A stretch of 11,613 bases of DNA from JBDHRG01 sp039807445. Lineage in GTDB: Bacteria > Pseudomonadota > Gammaproteobacteria > Competibacterales > Competibacteraceae. The stretch lies in contig JBDHRG010000123.1 in assembly GCA_039807445.1 (NCBI GenBank), positions 1 to 11,613 on the forward strand, in the 5' to 3' direction. Position numbers and translations under genes: made by a program. This document shows, in pieces, positions 6,436-11,613 of the stretch. Every line of letters begins with the position of its first letter. Position 1 is the stretch's first letter. The notes beneath the pieces were generated by a model. That model was not told the DNA's origin, ran no database searches, and saw nothing but the letters and a program-made list of their open reading frames with translations.

Positions 6436-6472
6436 CTTCACCACGACCCGTTCGAGGCGGTGCGTGGTGAAG
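6436..6472. repeat. Perfect 10-bp inverted repeat downstream of the DUF3141 gene
   Basis: Arms CTTCACCACG (6436-6445) and CGTGGTGAAG (6463-6472) flank a 17-base loop. It starts 23 bases after the DUF3141 stop. No T-run follows, so it is not a clear Rho-independent terminator. It could protect the mRNA 3' end or be a binding site upstream of the toxin-antitoxin operon. Confidence 0.6.
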
Positions 6473-6528
6473 TCGGAAACCTTGTGCCGGCTCTGCCAGG
6501 AAGCCAGCGATTTACGACAGGTAATGGC

Positions 6529-6600
6529 AATGCCTTCGCGAGTGTCGTGCGCCGCAAAGTCAAATGCCTTGGCATCAGGCGACATCTGAGGCGGGAGAGG
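6529..6600 (+). promoter_or_regulatory. Probable operator/promoter area of the RES/Xre operon
   Basis: AATGCCTT occurs twice (6529-6536 and 6563-6570), 34 bp apart. The second copy lies in a palindrome with arms ATGCC (6564-6568) and GGCAT (6571-6575). The ribosome binding site GGGAGAGG (6593-6600) lies 4 bases before the antitoxin ATG. Xre-type antitoxins of this family repress their own promoters by binding dyads, so these are candidate operators. No clear -35/-10 pair is seen. Confidence 0.35.
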
Positions 6601-6604
6601 CACC

Positions 6605-7042
6605 ATGTGGGAGCAGCAGGTCGTCGATGTGATGGGTGGTCGGGCCGTGTTCGGCCGTGCCGTGCACAGCCAGCTGGAGCTGGCCGAACTGATCGAACGG
6701 GGTTTGCCGCGCGATGCGGCGCGGCGTCTGGGCCAGCGCCTGCGATTGACCGAGCAGGAACTGGCCGCGAGCCTCGGCGTCAGCACCAAGACCCTGCAGC
6801 GCCAGGCGAAGCGCGAAGACACCCGTCTCGATGCGGCGCAGGGTGATCGCCTGTACCGGCTGGCGCGGATCGTGGCCTTTGCCGAGGACGTGTTCGAAGA
6901 TGCCGAACGCGCTCACCGCTGGCTGCGCGAGCCGCAGCGCGGGTTGGGCAGCTACGTGCCGCTGCGCCTGCTGCGCACCGAGGCCGGCGCCCGCGAAGTC
7001 GAGGACCTGTTGGGGCGCATCGAGTACGGCGTCTACAGCTGA
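6605..7042 (+). CDS. Xre/MbcA/ParS-type antitoxin (DUF2384)
   Basis: 145 residues. The middle (about 47-70, LTEQELAASLGVSTKTLQRQ) is a helix-turn-helix of the Xre-like antitoxin group. The C-terminal domain (about 85-143) has the DUF2384 pattern AHRWLREPQRGLGSYVPLRLLRTEAGAREVEDLLGRIEYGVY, split here as residues 103-118 and 119-144. In known structures the very C-terminus of such antitoxins plugs the toxin active site. It binds the RES toxin and should repress the operon. ATG 6605 follows GGGAGAGG with 4 bases between. The gene precedes the toxin by 12 bp, the usual order for this family. Base composition does not stand out from its neighbours. Confidence 0.92.
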   Translation: MWEQQVVDVMGGRAVFGRAVHSQLELAELIERGLPRDAARRLGQRLRLTEQELAASLGVSTKTLQRQAKREDTRLDAAQGDRLYRLARIVAFAEDVFEDAERAHRWLREPQRGLGSYVPLRLLRTEAGAREVEDLLGRIEYGVYS

Positions 7043-7054
7043 GCGGGCGTTCGC

Positions 7055-7522
7055 ATGCCTTCGACGCTGTGGCGGTTGGTCAAGGCCCGGCACGCGGCGA
7101 CGGCCTTCGACAGCGAGGGTGCACGCCGCTTCGGCGGCCGCTGGAATGTGCGCGGCGTGCCGGTGGTGTATCTGAGCGATTCGCTGTCCTTGGCGGCACT
7201 CGAAGTCTTCGTCCATCTGAGCGCCGAGGACGGCCGTCTCCACTTCGCCGCGATCCGCGTCGACGTGCCCGAGCACGTCGCGATCCCCTCGCTCCCGGCT
7301 GCGGAGCTGCCGCCGAACTGGCGCGAAGAGCCCCCGCCGGATGAATGCAAGCGGATCGGCTCGGAATGGTTCACCGCCGGTACGAGCGCCTTGCTGCGCC
7401 TGCCTTCGGTAATCATCCCGGACGAGTTCAACGTCCTGCTCAATCCGCAGCATTCCGACTTCAAGGCGCTGGTGTTTCATCCGCCGCAGCCGTTCGGTTT
7501 CGATGCGCGGATGTGGAAGTAG
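7055..7522 (+). CDS. RES-domain toxin (NAD+-degrading, MbcT/Res type)
   Basis: 155 residues, the usual RES toxin size. The family is named for conserved Arg, Glu and Ser, all present: R29 in RRFGGRWN, E50 in SLAALEVFVH and S118 in RLPSVIIPDEFN. Y39 in VVYLSD and the NPQHSDF segment (130-136) also fit. Characterised members deplete cellular NAD+ by hydrolysis or phosphorolysis and stop growth until neutralised by the partner antitoxin. The 12-bp gap after the antitoxin stop and only a weak ribosome site (GAGCGGGCG) suggest translational coupling. No frameshift or lost key residue is seen, so the module looks active. NADase versus NAD+ phosphorylase cannot be told from sequence alone. Confidence 0.92.
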   Translation: MPSTLWRLVKARHAATAFDSEGARRFGGRWNVRGVPVVYLSDSLSLAALEVFVHLSAEDGRLHFAAIRVDVPEHVAIPSLPAAELPPNWREEPPPDECKRIGSEWFTAGTSALLRLPSVIIPDEFNVLLNPQHSDFKALVFHPPQPFGFDARMWK

Positions 7523-7593
7523 CGACAGCGAAGCGCATTGCACCGTATGTGGCGCCCGGCATACAGCAGACGTACCCGGGCGCGGACAGAACA

Positions 7594-7620
7594 AAACCCC
7601 GGCGCATGCCGCCGGGGTTT
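7594..7620 (-). terminator. Intrinsic terminator of acnB (possibly bidirectional)
   Basis: Perfect 10-bp arms AAACCCCGGC (7594-7603) and GCCGGGGTTT (7611-7620) surround a 7-base loop. On the minus strand the stem is followed by TTTTGTTCTG, a good U-tract, so it fits the acnB transcript. On the + strand only TTT then C follows, so it may also end the RES toxin transcript, less efficiently. It lies between the two convergent genes. Confidence 0.85.
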
Positions 7621-7631
7621 CGGCCCAACGG

Positions 7632-7658
7632 TCCCCGCCCGGCAATCCGGGCTGGGGA
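7632..7658 (-). repeat. Second hairpin in the acnB 3' untranslated region
   Basis: Arms TCCCCGCCCGG (7632-7642) and CCGGGCTGGGGA (7647-7658) pair over 11 bp with one bulged T (7653) and a CAAT loop. It starts 7 bases after the acnB stop and precedes the terminator hairpin in the transcript. No T-run follows. In E. coli, apo-aconitase B binds a stem-loop in its own 3' UTR, so a similar role is possible here but inferred only. Confidence 0.6.
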
Positions 7659-7665
7659 TAGCGCA

Positions 7666-10236
7666 TCACGCCGCCGCGATCGGGATCACCTTGTCGGCGA
7701 CGGCGCGGTACTCCTGGATCTGGTCGAAGTTCATGTAGCGGTAGATCTCGCCGGCCATCGCGTCGAAGTCGGCCATCACCTTCATGTACTCCTCGACCGT
7801 CGGGATGCGGCCCAGCACCGCGCACACCGCCGCCAGCTCGGCCGAGGACAGGTACACGTTGGCACCCTTGCCGAGGCGGTTGGGGAAGTTGCGGGTCGAG
7901 GTCGACACCACGGTGGCGTTGTCGCGCACGCGCGCCTGGTTGCCCATGCACAGCGAGCAGCCCGGCATTTCCATGCGCGCGCCGGCGCGGCCGAAGATGC
8001 CGTAGTAGCCTTCCTCGGTCAGCTGGTGCTGGTCCATGCGCGTCGGCGGGGCGATCCACAGCCGCGTCGGGATGTCGGTCTTGCCGTCGAGCAGCTTGCC
8101 GGCGGCGCGGTAGTGGCCGATGTTGGTCATGCACGAGCCGATGAACACCTCGTCGATCTGGTCGCCGGCGACCGCCGACAGCGGGCGCACGTCGTCGGGG
8201 TCGTTCGGGCAGGCGAGCAGGGGTTCGGTGATGGTGTCGAGGTCGATCTCGATCACTTCGGCGTACTCGGCGTCGGCATCCGGCGCCAGCAGCTCGGGCT
8301 TGGCGATCCAGGCATCCATCGCCTTGATGCGCCGCTCCAGGGTCTTGGGATCCTGGTAGCCGTTGGCGATCATCCACTTGAGCAGCGTGATGTTCGAGTT
8401 CAGGTACTCGATGATCGGCTCGGGGTTCAGCCGCACGGTGCAGCCGGCCGCCGAGCGCTCGGCCGAGGCATCGGACAGCTCGAAGGCCTGTTCGACCTTG
8501 AGGTCCGGCAGACCCTCGATCTCGACGATGCGGCCGTTGAACACGTTCTTCTTGCCTTCCTTGGCGACCGTCAGCAAGCCCTTCTGGATCGCGACGTAGG
8601 GGATCGCGTTGACCAGGTCGCGCAGCGTGATGCCGGGGCGCATCTTGCCCTTGAAGCGCACCAGCACCGACTCGGGCATGTCGAGCGGCATCGAGCCGGT
8701 GGCCGCGGCGAAGGCGACCAGCCCCGAGCCCGCCGGGAACGAGATGCCGATCGGGAAGCGGGTGTGCGAGTCGCCGCCGGTGCCGACGGTATCGGGCATC
8801 AGCATGCGGTTCAGCCACGAGTGGATGATGCCGTCGCCCGGGCGCAGCGCCACGCCGCCCCGGGAGGCGATGAAGTCGGGCAGCGTGTGGTGGGTCTGCA
8901 CGTCGACCGGCTTGGGGTAGGCGGCGGTGTGGCAGAACGACTGCATCACCAGGTCGGCCGAGAAGCCGAGGCAGGCGAGGTCCTTGAGCTCGTCGCGCGT
9001 CATCGGGCCGGTGGTGTCCTGGCTGCCGACCGTGGTCATCTTCGGCTCGCAGTAGGTACCGGGGCGGATGCCCTCGACGCCGCAGGCCTTGCCGACCATC
9101 TTCTGTGCCAGCGTGTAGCCCTTGCCCGAATCCCTCGGCGCCACCGGGCGGCGGAAGGTGGTGCTCGGCGCCAGGCCGAGCTGCTCGCGCGCCCAGTCGG
9201 TCAGGCCGCGGCCGATGATCAGGTTGATGCGCCCGCCGGCCTGGACTTCGTCGAGCAGCACGTCGGACTTCAGGCTGAAGTCGGCGATCTTCGCGCCATT
9301 CTTCTCGACCTTGCCGGCGTAGGGGTAGATGTCGACGACATCGCCCATGTGCATCGCCGAGACGTCGCACTCGAACGGCAGCGCCCCGGCGTCTTCCATG
9401 GTGTTGAAGAAGATCGGCGCGATCTTGCTGCCGATGCACACGCCGCCGGCGCGCTTGTTGGGGATGTGCGGGATGTCGTCGCCGGTGTGCCACAGCACCG
9501 AGTTGGTCGCCGACTTGCGGCTCGAGCCGGTGCCGACCACGTCGCCGACGTAGGCGACGGTGTGGCCCTTGGCCTTGAGTTCGGCGATGGTCTCGAGCGG
9601 CTTGTCGGTGAAGTTCGGCCGCGGCATCTTCAGCATCGCGTTGGCGTGCAGCGGGATGTCGGGGCGGCTCCAGGCGTCGGGGGCGGGCGAGAGGTCGTCG
9701 GTGTTGGTCTCGCCCGGCACCTTGAACACGGTGACGGTGATCTGCTCGGGTACCTTGGTGCGGCTGGTGAACCACTCGGCCTCGGCCCAGGCGTTCAGCA
9801 CCTTCCTGGCGTTGGCGCTGCCCTTGTCGGCCTTGTCCTTGACGCCGTGCTTGTAGTCGAACATCAGCAGCGTGTGCGACAGCGCGTGGACGGCCGCCGC
9901 GCCGCACTCGGCATCGTCGAGCAGGTCGATCAGCGGCTGGATGTTGTAGCCGCCGAGCATGGTGCCGAGCAGCTCGGTGGCGCGCACGCGCGAGACGAGG
10001 GGGGAGCTCGTCTCGCTCTTGGCCACGGCGGCGAGGAAGGCAGCCTTGACGTACGCGGCCTGGTCGACGCCGGCGGGCACGCGATTGGCGAGCAGATCGA
10101 GCAGGAAGGCTTCCTCACCGGCCGGCGGGCTCTTCAGCAGCTCGACCAGGCCGGCCACCTGCTGCGCATCCAGCGGCAGCGGCGGCACGCCCTCGGCGGC
10201 GCGTTCCTCGACGTGTTTGCGGTATGCCTCGAGCAC
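7666..10236 (-). CDS. acnB: Aconitate hydratase B (bifunctional aconitase / 2-methylisocitrate dehydratase)
   Basis: 856 residues; E. coli AcnB is 865. It interconverts citrate and isocitrate in the TCA and glyoxylate cycles, and family members can also act on 2-methylisocitrate. The domain order is that of AcnB, with the HEAT-like domain first (about 1-160), then the swivel domain, then the catalytic core. The three [4Fe-4S] ligands are C702 in GSCMTNIGHYRAAGK and C760/C763 in PGCSLCMGNQARV. Start is GTG at 10234-10236: the first residues, LEAYRKHVEERAAEGVPPLP, match the family N-terminus, a purine-rich GAGAGAGGGGG lies upstream, and an in-frame TAA sits two codons before it. It ends in tandem hairpins with a terminator. 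Loss of the cluster turns AcnB proteins into RNA-binding iron sensors in E. coli. Confidence 0.98.
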   Translation of the reverse strand: MLEAYRKHVEERAAEGVPPLPLDAQQVAGLVELLKSPPAGEEAFLLDLLANRVPAGVDQAAYVKAAFLAAVAKSETSSPLVSRVRATELLGTMLGGYNIQPLIDLLDDAECGAAAVHALSHTLLMFDYKHGVKDKADKGSANARKVLNAWAEAEWFTSRTKVPEQITVTVFKVPGETNTDDLSPAPDAWSRPDIPLHANAMLKMPRPNFTDKPLETIAELKAKGHTVAYVGDVVGTGSSRKSATNSVLWHTGDDIPHIPNKRAGGVCIGSKIAPIFFNTMEDAGALPFECDVSAMHMGDVVDIYPYAGKVEKNGAKIADFSLKSDVLLDEVQAGGRINLIIGRGLTDWAREQLGLAPSTTFRRPVAPRDSGKGYTLAQKMVGKACGVEGIRPGTYCEPKMTTVGSQDTTGPMTRDELKDLACLGFSADLVMQSFCHTAAYPKPVDVQTHHTLPDFIASRGGVALRPGDGIIHSWLNRMLMPDTVGTGGDSHTRFPIGISFPAGSGLVAFAAATGSMPLDMPESVLVRFKGKMRPGITLRDLVNAIPYVAIQKGLLTVAKEGKKNVFNGRIVEIEGLPDLKVEQAFELSDASAERSAAGCTVRLNPEPIIEYLNSNITLLKWMIANGYQDPKTLERRIKAMDAWIAKPELLAPDADAEYAEVIEIDLDTITEPLLACPNDPDDVRPLSAVAGDQIDEVFIGSCMTNIGHYRAAGKLLDGKTDIPTRLWIAPPTRMDQHQLTEEGYYGIFGRAGARMEMPGCSLCMGNQARVRDNATVVSTSTRNFPNRLGKGANVYLSSAELAAVCAVLGRIPTVEEYMKVMADFDAMAGEIYRYMNFDQIQEYRAVADKVIPIAAA

Positions 10237-10261
10237 GGATTACCCCCTCTCTCGTGTAGAT

Positions 10262-10287
10262 GCCGCCCGTAAAACGCGACGGGCGGC
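10262..10287 (-). promoter_or_regulatory. Strong hairpin in the acnB 5' leader
   Basis: Nine-base perfect arms (10262-10270 and 10279-10287, GCCGCCCGT / ACGGGCGGC) flank an 8-base loop. It ends about 25 bases before the GTG start, just upstream of the ribosome binding site, where it could affect translation or mRNA stability. I recognise no riboswitch class. Confidence 0.5.
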
Positions 10288-10516
10288 GGTTGTACAGCGC
10301 ATCCGAGTCCGTATTCTTGTCACCGCGGAGCTGCACCATGCGAACTTCGTGCCGATAGTGCAGTGCAGTAAATCGGCGCTAGTCTACCCGCCGCGGGAAA
10401 CGCTGTGAACTTTGCGCCGTGCCGCAATCCGGTAATACGGCGCAGCGCGCTTCCCATTGCGGCGATGTCGGCTTTCGGCCGAATCCACCGCTCGAACCGA
10501 TCCGGAGAACCTTTCC
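10288..10516. promoter_or_regulatory. Divergent regulatory region between acnB (-) and a small secreted-protein gene (+)
   Basis: This stretch holds no gene I can support. Dyads seen: GCCGAT (10351-10356) with ATCGGC (10372-10377) around two overlapping GTGCAG copies, and TGCGCCGT (10413-10420) with ACGGCGCA (10437-10444). TAATAC (10433-10438) could be a weak -10 for the + gene. GGAG (10504-10507) is the ribosome site for the GTG at 10517. Promoter positions remain uncertain. Confidence 0.3.
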
Positions 10517-10933
10517 GTGAAGAAATCGTTCCCGTGCGCCTTGTTCGCGCTGGCCCTGGGCACGGTCGCCGTGGCCCAAGAGGCGCCGCTACAGATCCAG
10601 GAGTTTCGCGGCGTGGCTTTCGTCGCCGGCGGCGTCGGCGGCGAGGAAAACGCCTTCCTCGACCGCATCGCACGCGACTTCACGCTCGAGGTGGTTTTCG
10701 CCCTCAGCACCGGCGAATACCTCAGCGATGCCAAGCTGCGCATCCGCGACGCGCAGGGGCGCACCGTGCTCGAAACCGTGGTCGACGGCCCGAGGCTGCT
10801 GGTGCGGCTCGAGCCGGGCAGCTACGGTGTCTGGGCCGAAGCCCATGGCCAGCCGCAGCAGAAGGCGGTCACGATCGCCGAGGGGGGCCACGCCAGGCTG
10901 GACTTCCTGTGGCAGACGGCGCCGGGGTCTTGA
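10517..10933 (+). CDS. Small secreted/periplasmic protein, carboxypeptidase-regulatory-like fold suspected
   Basis: 138 residues starting at GTG 10517: KKSFPCALFALALGTVAVAQ follows the initiator and is a clear signal peptide, cleaved near AVAQ/EAP. The open frame extends back to 10457, but that start would bury the signal peptide and lacks a ribosome site, while GGAG (10504-10507) is 9 bases before the GTG. The mature part (about 118 residues) looks beta-rich. DAKLRIRDAQGRTVLETVVDGPRLLVRLEPGSYGVWAEAHGQ (about 75-116 in blocks) resembles the carboxypeptidase regulatory-like / transthyretin-like beta-sandwich, with an EPGSYGVWAEA turn. Such domains usually mediate binding rather than catalysis. 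It has no cysteine pair or lipobox. It converges on the YdcF-type gene with 16 bp between the stops. Function unknown. Confidence 0.75.
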   Translation: MKKSFPCALFALALGTVAVAQEAPLQIQEFRGVAFVAGGVGGEENAFLDRIARDFTLEVVFALSTGEYLSDAKLRIRDAQGRTVLETVVDGPRLLVRLEPGSYGVWAEAHGQPQQKAVTIAEGGHARLDFLWQTAPGS

Positions 10934-10949
10934 GCGCGCGGCCGCATCG

Positions 10950-11613
10950 TCACGGGCTCGCGGCGTTGCCGTCGCGCAGCCGGTACCAGGCGCACCCCAG
11001 CAACTCGTGCAGCGCATACCAGGCTTCGTAGGCGGCGAACGCCTGCGGCACGAAATCGCCGGGCGACAGCGGCGACTCGCCGCCGGTGGCGAAGTACGCG
11101 GTCGGCGCGGCGACGGCATCGACGCCGGCGCGCGCGATGGCGTCGAGCGCGCGCGGCAGGTGCGCGGCATGGCTGACCAGCAGCACCCGCTGCACGCCCT
11201 TGTCGCGCAGCAGCGCCGCCGAGCGGCGCGCATTGTCGCGCGTGTCGCGGCTGTCGGCTTCCACCCAGACCTCGGCCACCTTGAAGTCTTCGCGCAGCGC
11301 CGCCGCCATCAGCTCGGCTTCGGCCGGGCTGCCCGGGCGGTCGCGGTAGCCGCCGCTGGCGAGCACCGGCAGGCCGCTACGGTGCGCGAGCCGCGCGGCA
11401 TAGCGCAGCCGCGTCAAGGTGCGCGTGTTGACGGTGTCGCCGCCGAACTCGGGGCCGTTCGGCGTCAGCCCGCCGGCGAGCACGACGATCGCCTGCGCGC
11501 CGGCGCTCGCGCCTTCGGCCAGCGGCGGCGGGGCGCCGACGCGGGCGTTGAGCCAGGCGGCGGCCAGCGGCGTCGCGAGCAGCCAGGCGGCGGCGAGGCC
11601 GGCGGCGAGCAGG
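10950..11613 (-). CDS. YdcF/ElyC/SanA-family (DUF218) membrane-anchored protein, 5' end outside window
   Basis: The frame is open to the right window edge; 220 residues are visible. The first visible residues LLAAGLAAAWLLATPLAAAW form part of a membrane helix, followed by the DUF218 domain. Family motifs are AIVVLAGGLTP near its start, VLASGGYRDRPGSPAEAELMA, the SRDTRDNARRSA segment and VLLVSHAAHLPRALDAIARAG. ElyC and SanA in E. coli affect cell-envelope integrity, and YdcF has been reported to bind S-adenosylmethionine. Which subgroup this belongs to cannot be told without the N-terminus; two N-terminal helices plus DUF218 would suggest ElyC. Stop TGA is at 10950-10952, convergent with the secreted-protein gene. 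Confidence 0.85.
   Translation of the reverse strand, partial: LLAAGLAAAWLLATPLAAAWLNARVGAPPPLAEGASAGAQAIVVLAGGLTPNGPEFGGDTVNTRTLTRLRYAARLAHRSGLPVLASGGYRDRPGSPAEAELMAAALREDFKVAEVWVEADSRDTRDNARRSAALLRDKGVQRVLLVSHAAHLPRALDAIARAGVDAVAAPTAYFATGGESPLSPGDFVPQAFAAYEAWYALHELLGCAWYRLRDGNAASP

Noticed and set aside
4210..6846. 878-codon open frame on the + strand
   Set aside because: Frame-shifted shadow of the DUF3141 gene, arginine/alanine-rich, crossing into the antitoxin gene.
6575..9907. 1110-codon open frame on the minus strand
   Set aside because: It overlaps acnB in another frame of the same strand and runs through the terminator and the RES/Xre genes; the product is arginine-rich and without motifs.
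7345..10272. 975-codon open frame on the + strand
   Set aside because: It lies opposite acnB in a GC-rich sequence; its translation is low-complexity (D, V, L, H, R, G rich) with no domain, while the minus-strand frame is an unmistakable aconitase B.
10457..10516. Earlier start of the small secreted protein
   Set aside because: It would put 20 charged residues before the signal peptide; GTG 10517 with GGAG upstream gives a standard signal peptide.

Overview
The window is very GC-rich and tightly packed with ordinary chromosomal genes. PurB, aconitase B, a RoxA-type ribosomal oxygenase, a PHA-synthase-like DUF3141 protein and a YdcF/ElyC-type protein together suggest a betaproteobacterium, probably of the Rhodocyclales (Thauera/Azoarcus-like). 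That assignment rests on gene content and protein resemblance, not on a search. I see no rRNA, tRNA or CRISPR array.

Layout from left to right. (1) Bases 1-613 are the right-hand part of an IS200/IS605-group element: the C-terminal part of a TnpB RNA-guided nuclease, then the structured right end that encodes the 3' half of its omega RNA. The element ends in TCAA exactly on the stop codon of the next gene. (2) Bases 610-3244, minus strand: purB (adenylosuccinate lyase) followed by roxA (2-oxoglutarate/Fe(II) ribosomal protein hydroxylase), probably co-transcribed, with an inverted repeat in their 85-bp gap. (3) Bases 3361-3955: a HIT-family protein (+) converging on a 57-residue secreted peptide (-). 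(4) Bases 4217-6412 (+): a 731-residue DUF3141 protein with a PHA-synthase-like Cys-Asp-His triad. (5) Bases 6605-7522 (+): a RES/Xre (MbcTA-type) toxin-antitoxin operon, antitoxin first. (6) Bases 7666-10236 (-): acnB, with a hairpin in its 5' leader and two hairpins after its stop, the second a good intrinsic terminator. (7) Bases 10517-10933 (+): a small secreted protein. It converges on (8) a YdcF/ElyC-family membrane-anchored protein (-) cut by the window's right edge.

Most genes are housekeeping (purine synthesis, TCA cycle, ribosome modification). The accessory content is the TnpB element and the RES/Xre module. The observation most worth following is the TnpB right-end junction. The element supplies roxA's stop codon and 3' hairpin, and the guide portion of the predicted omega RNA is antisense to the end of the roxA mRNA. 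The acnB untranslated regions and the two small secreted proteins are secondary points of interest.
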